Shown: positions 1 to 6,098 of the stretch, one piece after another | How positions within the stretch are numbered: the stretch's first letter is position 1 | Layout of the letters: each line of letters begins with the position of its first letter | Assembly (NCBI GenBank): GCA_016764285.1 | Contig: JAESSC010000080.1 | Location: forward strand, 11,625 to 18,644 | Source: Pelagibacteraceae bacterium | Lineage (GTDB): Bacteria > Pseudomonadota > Alphaproteobacteria > Pelagibacterales > Pelagibacteraceae | Reading direction: 5' to 3' | Length of the DNA: 7,020 nt | Translations under genes and position numbers: made by a program | Notes under the pieces: generated by a model | Seen by the model: only the letters and a program-made list of their open reading frames with translations | The model's database searches: none | Told to the model about the DNA's origin: nothing

Positions 1-792
1 CAAATTATCAAGCGTCATCATTATGCATGCCACAAGAAGAGCTGGAAAAGCCAATAATGCTAGAACTGTCGCTGTGAAAATACCCCATACTGTTAGAGGT
101 AATCGCATTAAAGTCATGCCCCGAGTACGAGATTGTAAAACGGTAATAATATAATTTAAGCCTCCCATGGTAAAACCAATCACAAAAAGTGAGAGAGAAA
201 TAAGCATCAACGCAATTCCTGCTGAAGATCCCGGTGTTCCCGCAGTTATGGCTTGAGGAGGATATAAAGTCCAACCAGCACCGGTTGGTCCTCCAGGAAC
301 AAAAAAGCTAGCCAATAGAACAAGCACCGCTAACAAATACATCCAATAACTAACCATGTTCACATAAGGAAAGGCCATATCCCGAGCTCCACACATCAAC
401 GGTATAAGAATATTGCCAAATCCGCCCAGGAACAAAGCGGTAAGAAGATATATTACCATGATCATACCGTGCATGGTAATAAACTGATAATACGCAGCTG
501 GAGTTAAAAAAGAAAATGTGTCCGGAAATCCAAGTTGTAATCTCATGCCCCAAGAAAGCACCAAGGCTACTAAACCGATAGCGATTGCAGTGCACGCATA
601 CTGAACTCCGATCCATTTTGCATCTTGCGAAAAAACCCACGTCGTCCAAAAACTTTTCGAATGATAAAGTTCTTGATCTGCAGTTTCTCTCGGCGGAGCG
701 GAATCTATTGGCGGAACAGTTCCGACAGATCCTATATCAGCAGATGTTGAATCCGATTTAACTTCTATTTTGTGTTCATTTTCGTCAGACAT
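1..792 (-). CDS. ctaD: Cytochrome c oxidase subunit I, CoxN-like (partial, N-terminal 264 residues)
   Basis: This is the catalytic heme a/a3-CuB subunit of an aa3-type terminal oxidase in the inner membrane, which reduces O2 to water and pumps protons. Only codons 1-264 are present; the CuB ligands and the rest lie beyond the left edge. The ATG at 792-790 opens a hydrophilic stretch of about 45 residues, then SFWTTWVFSQDAKWIGVQY and hydrophobic helices near 62-82, 100-122, 146-165, 186-210 and 228-255. ITMHGM holds His108, the first low-spin heme a ligand. Asn127, Asp138, Asn145 and Asn213 sit exactly 14 residues beyond Paracoccus N113, D124, N131 and N199, so the D proton channel looks intact (A-type oxidase). 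The sequence closely resembles my recollection of Bradyrhizobium CoxN, including FVPGGPTGAGWTLYPPQ. It lies 27 bases after the subunit II gene, presumably in the same transcript. G+C is higher than in the plus-strand genes. The family call is near certain; the CoxN sub-lineage is inference. Confidence 0.96.
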   Translation of the reverse strand, partial: MSDENEHKIEVKSDSTSADIGSVGTVPPIDSAPPRETADQELYHSKSFWTTWVFSQDAKWIGVQYACTAIAIGLVALVLSWGMRLQLGFPDTFSFLTPAAYYQFITMHGMIMVIYLLTALFLGGFGNILIPLMCGARDMAFPYVNMVSYWMYLLAVLVLLASFFVPGGPTGAGWTLYPPQAITAGTPGSSAGIALMLISLSLFVIGFTMGGLNYIITVLQSRTRGMTLMRLPLTVWGIFTATVLALLAFPALLVACIMMTLDNL

Positions 793-819
793 TTTTTTTC
801 ACTCGTATCATATTATTAT

Positions 820-1665
820 TTAATACTCATTTACTTTTTTAACTAATTTCTTTGGTTCGTTGATCATATTTTCCTGAGCTAAAATTTGCTTAAAGGTAAT
901 CTGTTGAGCCAACCAATTACTATAATCTTTTTTTTCATCAACTAGAACGGTGCCACGCATGCCGTAATGCCCTGTGCCGCAAAACTCAGCACACAGAATT
1001 TCATATTTTCCAGTTTTAGTTGGTGTAAACCAATAGTAGCTCACGATTCCTGGTAGAGTGTCCATTTTAGCTCTAAATTGTGGAACATAAAAATTGTGAA
1101 TAACATCTAAAGATCGAAGGTTTATTTTTACTGGTTGATCAATTTGCAAATGAAGATCTGCATCTTGAACAATGATATCATCCTTTCCATTTGGATCATT
1201 TAAATTTAGCCCGTAAGGATTTTCATAGCTTACTAATTTCGCATCAGTTTTACCTAATATGCCATCTTCTCCTGACAACCGATAATTCCATCCCCATTGG
1301 TAGGCGAGTACCTCTACATTGAAAGCATTTTTGGGAACCGTTACGAATTGATTCCAAACTAGCAATCCTGGCGCAAGTAATGCGGCAACACCAAGTGATG
1401 TTAACCAAGTTAGTCTCCATTCCAATTTTTTATTTTCAGGTTCATACTCGGCTCTCCTATCTGGTCGATAACGATAACGCCATACGCAATAGGCCATGAA
1501 CAAACAAACTCCAACAAATACAGCACCGGTAACCCAAAACGATAGAATAATTGTAGCATCAATATTTCCCCAGTTTGATGCAACTGGTGTCCACCACCAA
1601 GGACTCCAAAAATGGAAAATGATGGACGCGATGATAATTATTGCAAATATTACTGCTACAAACAC
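820..1665 (-). CDS. coxB: Cytochrome c oxidase subunit II, CoxM-like
   Basis: This subunit accepts electrons from cytochrome c at its CuA centre and passes them to subunit I. The 281 residues show an N-terminal hydrophobic segment (about 1-19, uncleaved anchor or signal), the motif FHFWSPWWWTP, membrane helices near 38-60 and 84-105, then a periplasmic cupredoxin domain. All CuA ligands are visible: His190 in VIHNFYVP, then Cys225, Glu227, Cys229, His233 and Met236 in CAEFCGTGHYGM. The aromatic electron-entry patch is YQWGWNY (122-128). YEPENKKLEW (74-83) and ENPYGLNLNDPNG (148-160) match the alternative oxidase subunit CoxM of Bradyrhizobium as I recall it, not the mitochondrial-type CoxB. 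There is no C-terminal cytochrome c domain, so it is not a caa3 form. The GTG start is nearly forced: an in-frame TAG lies at 1680-1678 and AGGTAGG sits 7 bases upstream of the GTG. The subunit I gene follows after 27 bases. Confidence 0.97.
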   Translation of the reverse strand: MFVAVIFAIIIIASIIFHFWSPWWWTPVASNWGNIDATIILSFWVTGAVFVGVCLFMAYCVWRYRYRPDRRAEYEPENKKLEWRLTWLTSLGVAALLAPGLLVWNQFVTVPKNAFNVEVLAYQWGWNYRLSGEDGILGKTDAKLVSYENPYGLNLNDPNGKDDIIVQDADLHLQIDQPVKINLRSLDVIHNFYVPQFRAKMDTLPGIVSYYWFTPTKTGKYEILCAEFCGTGHYGMRGTVLVDEKKDYSNWLAQQITFKQILAQENMINEPKKLVKKVNEY

Positions 1666-1672
1666 TTGTAAA

Positions 1673-1679
1673 CCTACCT
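1673..1679 (-). promoter_or_regulatory. Ribosome binding site that fixes the GTG start of the oxidase subunit II gene
   Basis: On the minus strand AGGTAGG is followed by 7 bases and then GTG (1665-1663). It is the clearest Shine-Dalgarno-like site in the window, where most other genes have only weak GGA remnants or none. The in-frame TAG at 1680-1678 overlaps this site, so the protein cannot start further upstream. Confidence 0.7.
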
Positions 1680-1702
1680 ATAAATTCTCTGATTTACTTT
1701 TT

Positions 1703-1716
1703 ACAACTTTTGTTGT
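1703..1716. repeat. Short 5-bp dyad (ACAAC-N4-GTTGT) near the cox start
   Basis: ACAAC and GTTGT flank TTTT at 1703-1716, centred about 45 bases upstream of the GTG. If a promoter lies at 1769-1740, this dyad falls in the 5' untranslated leader. It is short enough to be chance; a role as an operator or leader hairpin is speculation. Confidence 0.25.
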
Positions 1717-1756
1717 TTCAAAACAATATTCTATACTTTGATATAGTTTTTTTCCC

Positions 1757-1779
1757 TCAAAATTCACAAGTCATTTTGA
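1757..1779. repeat. Perfect 7-bp inverted repeat upstream of the cox genes
   Basis: TCAAAAT at 1757-1763 is matched by ATTTTGA at 1773-1779 across a 9-base spacer, about 92-114 bases before the subunit II start. On the minus strand it is followed by GGGAAAAAAA, not by a T-run, so it is not a standard terminator for rsmE. It could be a regulator half-site pair or chance in AT-rich DNA. Confidence 0.35.
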
Positions 1780-1812
1780 ATAATACCTGTGTCAACTTGA
1801 TGCAGTTTTGGA

Positions 1813-2538
1813 TTAACTAAAATTTAGGTGATAATTTACTATTGTAACAGCGGCTATAGCTGCTGTTTCAGCTCTTAAAATATTATTTGCTAGTGATAAA
1901 GAACAAATTTCTTTTTTTTCAATTATTAATTGTCTTTCTTTTTCAGAAAAATCTCCCTCTGGCCCAATAAGAACACAAACAGGACCAAGAATTTTTTTTG
2001 ACAAAATATCCTTTAAATCATTTTTTTCACAGTTAATGTCGCAAAAAATTAAACATCCATTTTTTGGAAATTGATTTAAAAAGTTTTTTAAAGGTTCTAA
2101 ATTTTTTATTTTTGGTACAGAAATTCGATTTGATTGCTCGCTAGCTTCAACAATAATTTTTTTCATACGTTCAATATTGATTTCTTTAACAATTGTTCTT
2201 TCTGATAAAATTGGGATAAATTTTTGTATCCCCAACTCAGTTGTTTTTTGTATCATCATATCCAAAGGATTCTTTTTTATCGGAGAAAAAGCTAGCCACA
2301 AATCATTTTCAACATTTTGTCTCTTAGATAATGTTTCAACCTTAAATTCTGTAGCTTCTCTAACGTGATTCACAATTTTTGCGTCCCATTCTCCGTTTGT
2401 TGCATTGAATAGCGAAATTTTGTCACCTGGCTTTAATCTCATTACATTCTTAATATAATGGGACTGTTCTTTTGAAAGAGTGGATAGTAAATTAGCTTTT
2501 AATTCTTTTGAAAAATAAAGTCTTATTTTAGAAGACAT
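1813..2538 (-). CDS. rsmE: 16S rRNA (uracil-1498-N3)-methyltransferase RsmE
   Basis: RsmE uses S-adenosylmethionine to methylate N3 of U1498 in helix 44 of 16S rRNA on the 30S subunit, in the cytoplasm. The 241 residues match the family's usual length. The N-terminal PUA-like domain (about 1-70) has IRLYF and the signature HYIKNVMRLKPGDKISLFN (27-45). The SPOUT methyltransferase domain follows, with KTTELGIQKFIPI (98-110), EASEQSNR (131-138), the SAM-loop motif IGPEGDFS (191-198) and the knot motif LANNILRAETA (216-226), which is the family hallmark. The start at 2538 gives a normal RsmE N-terminus. No Shine-Dalgarno site precedes it; TATAAA at 2552-2547 on the minus strand lies 8 bases before the ATG, a spacing that would suit leaderless transcription. 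The ATG overlaps that of the divergent hydrolase gene. As I recall, rsmE often lies near ubiA in alphaproteobacteria, as it does here. Confidence 0.95.
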   Translation of the reverse strand: MSSKIRLYFSKELKANLLSTLSKEQSHYIKNVMRLKPGDKISLFNATNGEWDAKIVNHVREATEFKVETLSKRQNVENDLWLAFSPIKKNPLDMMIQKTTELGIQKFIPILSERTIVKEINIERMKKIIVEASEQSNRISVPKIKNLEPLKNFLNQFPKNGCLIFCDINCEKNDLKDILSKKILGPVCVLIGPEGDFSEKERQLIIEKKEICSLSLANNILRAETAAIAAVTIVNYHLNFS

Positions 2539-2552
2539 GAAAATTTTTTATA
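2524..2552. promoter_or_regulatory. Divergent start zone: two overlapping ATGs with -10-like boxes on both sides
   Basis: The palindrome CATG at 2536-2539 provides both start codons: ATG at 2537-2539 on the plus strand and ATG at 2538-2536 on the minus strand. TATTTT at 2524-2529 lies 7 bases before the plus-strand ATG, and TATAAA at 2552-2547 (minus strand) lies 8 bases before the minus-strand ATG. Both spacings fit transcripts that begin at or next to the AUG. Neither box has a convincing -35 partner, and the DNA is so AT-rich that such matches are common, so the boxes are tentative. The overlap of start codons is directly visible, provided both starts are right. Confidence 0.35.
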
Positions 2553-3598
2553 AATTAAAATTAATAATAATTATAGTAATTATCAATCTAAGTTATACTG
2601 TTTTTGCGGCAAATATGAAAGATACACCTTATCATCACTTAACAGATGGAACTTTTAAAAACCCGGAAGGAAGTCCAGAAAGAGATCCTAATATTAAATG
2701 GTCAATGTCAAAGTGGAATAAAGAAAAAAAGAAAATTAAAATTAATATTCCACCAGACCATATTATCAGTAAAGAAGAGGTGTTAAAAAATCTTAAAGGA
2801 TTAGATGGTGATGACTATGTAGCTTGGATTGGACATGCAACGTTTTTGATTAAACTTGGAAACACAACTATCATAACCGACCCTTTATTTTCTAAAAATG
2901 CAGGACCTTTAATTTTTGGACCAAAGAGATATGTAGATCCAGCGATTGATCTTAAAGATATTCCAGAAGTCAACTTATATTTACTAACTCATAATCATTA
3001 TGATCATTTAGATTATAGAACAATTAAAAAATTTCCTTATAAAAAAACTAAAGTTCTTACTCCACTTAAACTAGGTAAATACTTTACTAAAAATGGATTC
3101 GATAATGTTGAAGAAATGGATTGGTATGATCAGGTTCAAATTAATGATTTGAAGGTTACCTTAATGCCTGCTGTTCATTGGTCTAAACGAACTTTGACCG
3201 ATACGAATAAAACACTGTGGGGAAGTTTTTTAATTGAGTACAAAGATAAAAAAATATTTTTTGCTTGTGATACTGGATACGGCAATATCTATAAAGAATT
3301 AGGTAATAAGTATGGACCCATTGACTTGACCTTTATTAACATTGGAGCCTATGATTTTAGGCCAATGTTCGAAAAATCAATTTATCATGCAAATCCCGAG
3401 GAAGCTCTTAATATTGGTCAAGATTTAAAAAGTAAAAAAGTTTTGGGTATGCACTGGGGAACAGCAATACTTTCTCTTGAGGATCCATTTGAACCACCAG
3501 TTCGTTTTAAAAATGCAACTAATAAATATGGTTACCATAGCGATGACGCAATTTTGTTTAAAATCGGAGAGATCCAGAAATTGGAAAATTTGCTATGA
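2537..3598 (+). CDS. Exported metallo-beta-lactamase-fold hydrolase, NAPE-PLD/UlaG-like
   Basis: The protein has 353 residues. Residues 1-24 look like a Sec signal peptide: Lys at 2, 6 and 8, a hydrophobic core LIIIIVIINLSY, and TVFA before a likely cleavage site at 24/25. This suggests a periplasmic enzyme, or one anchored in the inner membrane if uncleaved. The region YHHLTDGTFKNPEGSPERDP (32-51) matches the conserved N-terminal motif of bacterial NAPE-PLD-like (RomA-type) proteins. The two-metal site is complete: THNHYDHLD with His152, His154, Asp156 and His157, then His214 (AVHW), Asp245 (ACDTG) and His306 (GMHWGT). Known relatives are phosphodiesterases such as N-acyl-phosphatidylethanolamine phospholipase D; the substrate here is unknown, and a phospholipid or other phosphodiester is inference. 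The start codon overlaps that of divergent rsmE, and no useful Shine-Dalgarno site precedes it. The stop overlaps the next gene by 4 bases. Confidence 0.88.
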   Translation: MKIFYKLKLIIIIVIINLSYTVFAANMKDTPYHHLTDGTFKNPEGSPERDPNIKWSMSKWNKEKKKIKINIPPDHIISKEEVLKNLKGLDGDDYVAWIGHATFLIKLGNTTIITDPLFSKNAGPLIFGPKRYVDPAIDLKDIPEVNLYLLTHNHYDHLDYRTIKKFPYKKTKVLTPLKLGKYFTKNGFDNVEEMDWYDQVQINDLKVTLMPAVHWSKRTLTDTNKTLWGSFLIEYKDKKIFFACDTGYGNIYKELGNKYGPIDLTFINIGAYDFRPMFEKSIYHANPEEALNIGQDLKSKKVLGMHWGTAILSLEDPFEPPVRFKNATNKYGYHSDDAILFKIGEIQKLENLL

Positions 3599-4263
3599 AA
3601 TTAAATAATATAACAGCTTGTGTGTTTGATGCATATGGAACTCTGTTTGATGTAAATTCTGCTGCAGCCAAATGCAAAGAAAAACTTGGCAATAGATGGG
3701 AAAGTTTTGCTAATGCATGGAGAACCACACAACTTGAATATACCTGGTTAAGGAGTCTTATGAAAAAACATAAAAATTTTTGGCAAATTACTGAGGACTC
3801 TTTAGATCATACGATGGAAACTTTTAAAATTAAAAAAAATATGAGAGATGAGTTGCTGAATTTATATAAAGAACTTAGCACTTACCCCGAGGTTAAAGAG
3901 TGCTTGGATAATCTTAAATCAAAAAAAATTAGAATAGCTATTCTGTCCAATGGAACACCGGATCTTTTAAAAGATTTAGTGAAAAGTAATAATATTCAAA
4001 ATTATTTCGATGATATTATGTCTATCGAAGCCGTTGGAATATACAAGCCTGATCCAAAAGTTTATGAAATTCCGGTCAAGAAATATAATTGTAAACCTGA
4101 AAATATTTGTTTTTTGAGTTCAAATACCTGGGATGTTTCTGGAGGCGGAGTTTTTGGCTACAACGCAGTATGGGTGAACCGATTAAATAAAATATTTGAT
4201 AAATTGGACTACAAACCTCAAAATATTATCAACAATTTAAATCAATTACTTGAAATAGTATAA
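3595..4263 (+). CDS. HAD-family hydrolase, L-2-haloacid dehalogenase type (haloacid dehalogenase type II)
   Basis: This cytoplasmic enzyme class hydrolyses L-2-haloacids to D-2-hydroxyacids through an aspartyl ester intermediate. The 222 residues carry FDAYGTLFD (11-19) with nucleophile Asp12 and Thr16, AWRTTQLEYTWLR with Arg43, ILSNGTP with Ser118, IYKPDPKVY with Lys151 and Tyr157, and FLSSNTWDVSGG with Ser175, Asn177 and Asp180. These correspond one for one to the catalytic set known from Pseudomonas L-DEX YL (D10, T14, R41, S118, K151, Y157, S175, N177, D180), so true dehalogenase chemistry is plausible, unlike in generic HAD phosphatases. The natural substrate cannot be read from sequence. 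Start and stop overlap as ATGA with the upstream hydrolase gene, and TTGGAAAA lies about 9 bases before the ATG, suggesting translational coupling. The pirin gene follows after 21 bases. Confidence 0.92.
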   Translation: MKLNNITACVFDAYGTLFDVNSAAAKCKEKLGNRWESFANAWRTTQLEYTWLRSLMKKHKNFWQITEDSLDHTMETFKIKKNMRDELLNLYKELSTYPEVKECLDNLKSKKIRIAILSNGTPDLLKDLVKSNNIQNYFDDIMSIEAVGIYKPDPKVYEIPVKKYNCKPENICFLSSNTWDVSGGGVFGYNAVWVNRLNKIFDKLDYKPQNIINNLNQLLEIV

Positions 4264-4284
4264 CATTTGGAACAAAATTAATTT

Positions 4285-5127
4285 ATGTCGACAATTGAAA
4301 TAAAAAAAATTATTAAAGCAATTCAAACCTCCGATGGAGCAGGTGTTAAGCTAAAGAGAAGCATGGGAATTCCTGAACTTGACTTTATTGATCCCTTTTT
4401 AATGTTTGATGAATTTGGCTCCGAAAATAAAGATGATTACATTGCTGGTTTTCCATCACATCCACATAGAGGTATAGAAACAGTTACTTATATGCTCGCT
4501 GGAGAATTCAGACATGAAGACAGTACAGGCAATAAAGGTGATTTGGGTCCGGGAAGCGTACAATGGATGACAGCCGCTGGAGGAATTATACATTCTGAAA
4601 TGCCAATTATGAAAGAAGGAAAATTACATGGTTTCCAATTATGGGTAAATATGCCAGCTAAACTTAAAATGAGTAAACCTTCATACCAAAACATTGAACC
4701 TCAAGAAATTCCTGAATTTAAAGATCAAGAAAAAAAAATAAAAATAATAGCTGGCAAGTATCAGGATAAAATTGGTCCTGTAAAAGGTATTTCAGTAGAT
4801 CCGATTTACATGGATATTGAATTGGAAAAAGATAAAACTTTTAGTTTTATTATTCCTTCTTCACATAACACATTTGTCTACTTAGTCACTGGAGAAATAA
4901 AAATAGGAAATAAGGCCCACAATAAATTACAAAATTCAACATTAATTTGCTTGGAAAAAGGAACTGATCTAAAAGTCGCTTCAACTAAAAAAAGTAAATT
5001 TTTGGTTATAGCAGGAAGACCCATTGGTGAACCAATTGCAAGGGGAGGACCTTTTGTGATGAACACCAAGCAAGAAATTCTTAAAGCGGTTCAAGATTAC
5101 CACAGTGGAAACTTTGTGCAAAAATGA
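4285..5127 (+). CDS. Pirin family protein (bicupin iron protein)
   Basis: Pirins are double-cupin, usually iron-binding proteins, mostly cytoplasmic in bacteria; some show quercetin 2,3-dioxygenase activity and others modulate enzymes or stress responses. The 280 residues fit the family. The metal ligands of the N-terminal cupin are all present: FPSHPHRGIETVTYML (56-71) with His59 and His61, and GGIIHSEMP (99-107) with His103 and Glu105. Other family marks are DPFLMFDEFG (36-45), LGPGSVQWMTAAGG (87-100) and LHGFQLWVNMPAKLKM, followed by a C-terminal cupin ending with a GRPIGEPIARGGPFVMN motif (about 244-260). The gene lies 21 bases after the HAD gene without a strong ribosome site, and its stop overlaps the oxidoreductase start as ATGA. 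A link to quinone or phenolic redox chemistry is suggested only by its neighbours. Confidence 0.94.
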   Translation: MSTIEIKKIIKAIQTSDGAGVKLKRSMGIPELDFIDPFLMFDEFGSENKDDYIAGFPSHPHRGIETVTYMLAGEFRHEDSTGNKGDLGPGSVQWMTAAGGIIHSEMPIMKEGKLHGFQLWVNMPAKLKMSKPSYQNIEPQEIPEFKDQEKKIKIIAGKYQDKIGPVKGISVDPIYMDIELEKDKTFSFIIPSSHNTFVYLVTGEIKIGNKAHNKLQNSTLICLEKGTDLKVASTKKSKFLVIAGRPIGEPIARGGPFVMNTKQEILKAVQDYHSGNFVQK

Positions 5128-6098
5128 CACGAGTTGTAAAAATTGAAAAAACTGGTGGACCAGAAGTTTTAAAATTTGAAACAGTTAAACTGGATATGCC
5201 GGGCCCAGAGGAAGTTTTAATTGAACACAAAGCAATAGGGTTAAATTTTATAGATATCTATCATCGTTCAGGTTTGTACCCTGTCCCATTACCATCAGGA
5301 ATAGGTGCTGAAGGCTCTGGCGTTATTAAAAAAATCGGATCAAGAGTAAAAAATTTTTCAGTTAACGATCATATCGCTTATGCTGGTGCTCCGCTTGGTT
5401 CATACTCATCAGAAAGGATTTATCCAACTAAAAATTTGGTGAAAATTCCAAATTACATAAATTTTGAAATAGCTGCTACCTTAATGACAAAGGGTTTAAC
5501 AGCTTACTATTTGCTCTATAAAACATATCCTGTTTCAGCAAATCAGACTATTTTATTTCATGCTGCCGCTGGCGGTGTTGGTCAAATATTCTGTCAATGG
5601 GCGAAAAGTTTAGGTTGTAAAGTTATTGGAACAGTTGGTTCCGATGAAAAAGTTAGGACAGCTAAAAAAAATGGTTGCGATTTTATAATAAATTATTCTA
5701 AAGAAAATTTTGCAAAAAAAGTTTTAGAAATTACTAAAGATAAAGGTGTTCCGGTTGTTTATGATGGTGTAGGAAAAGATACTTTTGAAGGTTCAATCGA
5801 ATGTCTAGCAGAAAGAGGAATGATGGTATCTTTTGGAAACTCATCAGGTTCTGTGACTAATATAGATGTAAAAAAAATAATACAACCAAAAAGTATTTAT
5901 CTTACAAGACCCACTATGTGGCATTATCTAGGAACGAAAAATGAGTTACAGGATGGTGCAGATAAATTGTTCGAAAATATTAAAATGGGCAAAATTAAAG
6001 TGGAGATACTTAAAAAATATAAATTAGAAGAAGTTGTGCAAGCTCATAAAGATCTGGAAGAAAGAAAAATTATAGGCCCAGCGATTATTGTTCCTTAA
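5124..6098 (+). CDS. NAD(P)H:quinone oxidoreductase, zinc-independent MDR family
   Basis: This is a cytoplasmic medium-chain dehydrogenase/reductase of the quinone oxidoreductase (QOR, zeta-crystallin-like) branch, which usually reduces quinones or enone-type electrophiles with NADPH. The 324 residues match E. coli QorA-like proteins in length. The GroES-like N-terminal domain contains AIGLNFIDIYHRSGLYP (37-53) and IGAEGSGVIKKIG (60-72). The Rossmann domain has MTKGLTAYYLL (121-131) and the nucleotide-binding loop HAAAGGVGQ (146-154), and continues to GSDEK; the C-terminus has AHKDLEERKIIGPAII. The cysteine and histidine ligands of zinc alcohol dehydrogenases are absent, with Asn41 in the usual QOR place. 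It overlaps pirin by 4 bases and ubiA by 1 base (TAATG), so translation is likely coupled. Which quinone or electrophile it reduces is unknown; ubiquinone itself is not implied by the ubiA neighbour. Confidence 0.93.
   Translation: MTRVVKIEKTGGPEVLKFETVKLDMPGPEEVLIEHKAIGLNFIDIYHRSGLYPVPLPSGIGAEGSGVIKKIGSRVKNFSVNDHIAYAGAPLGSYSSERIYPTKNLVKIPNYINFEIAATLMTKGLTAYYLLYKTYPVSANQTILFHAAAGGVGQIFCQWAKSLGCKVIGTVGSDEKVRTAKKNGCDFIINYSKENFAKKVLEITKDKGVPVVYDGVGKDTFEGSIECLAERGMMVSFGNSSGSVTNIDVKKIIQPKSIYLTRPTMWHYLGTKNELQDGADKLFENIKMGKIKVEILKKYKLEEVVQAHKDLEERKIIGPAIIVP

Larger units (their letters stand above)
1666..1812 (-). promoter_or_regulatory. 147-base spacer between rsmE and the cox genes; probable oxidase promoter region
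   Basis: This is the only intergenic region over 30 bases in the window, and it lies directly upstream of the oxidase genes on their strand, so the cox promoter is expected here. On the minus strand a consensus TTGACA occurs at 1795-1790, but no good -10 lies 16-18 bases further on. A weaker pair is TTGTGA (1769-1764), 18 bases, TATATC (1745-1740). Another AT-rich -10-like stretch, TATAGAAT, is at 1735-1728. The spacer also carries two perfect short dyads and the palindrome TCAACTTGA (1792-1800). No hairpin followed by a T-tract was found on the minus strand after rsmE, so there is no recognisable intrinsic terminator and some read-through from rsmE is possible. The exact promoter is not resolved. 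Confidence 0.4.

Noticed and set aside
8..649. Two minus-strand open frames (8-274 and 350-649) inside subunit I
   Set aside because: They are alternate-frame shadows of the subunit I reading frame, with serine-, tyrosine- and cysteine-rich translations of no known family.
1496..1741. Plus-strand open frame of 81 codons across the start of the oxidase subunit II gene
   Set aside because: It lies antisense to the highly conserved N-terminus of subunit II and ends in the spacer; its translation has no recognisable domain, and no ribosome site was seen.
1741..1780. Intrinsic terminator for rsmE
   Set aside because: The 7-bp dyad at 1757-1779 is followed on the minus strand by an A-rich run rather than a T-run, and the stem is all A-T except for one pair.
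1790..1795. Consensus TTGACA on the minus strand as the cox -35 element
   Set aside because: The hexamers 16 to 18 bases downstream do not resemble TATAAT, and TATTAT at 1785-1780 is far too close. It is noted in the spacer entry but not called as a promoter.
2177..2368. Plus-strand open frame of 63 codons opposite rsmE
   Set aside because: It is antisense to the conserved RsmE frame and has no motif or initiation signal.
2570..2575. Perfect TATAAT on the minus strand, upstream of rsmE
   Set aside because: It lies in the AT-rich signal-peptide codons of the divergent gene and has no -35 partner at normal spacing; such hexamers are expected by chance in this composition. It remains a possible alternative rsmE promoter.
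3595..4263. Generic phosphoglycolate phosphatase or other HAD phosphatase
   Set aside because: The Arg43, Tyr157 and SSNTWD residues match the L-2-haloacid dehalogenase subgroup; HAD phosphatases have a DxD at motif I, and here the nucleophile motif is DAYGT.
4488..5069. Two minus-strand open frames (4488-4694 and 4878-5069) opposite the pirin gene
   Set aside because: They mirror conserved pirin codons and show no independent coding evidence.
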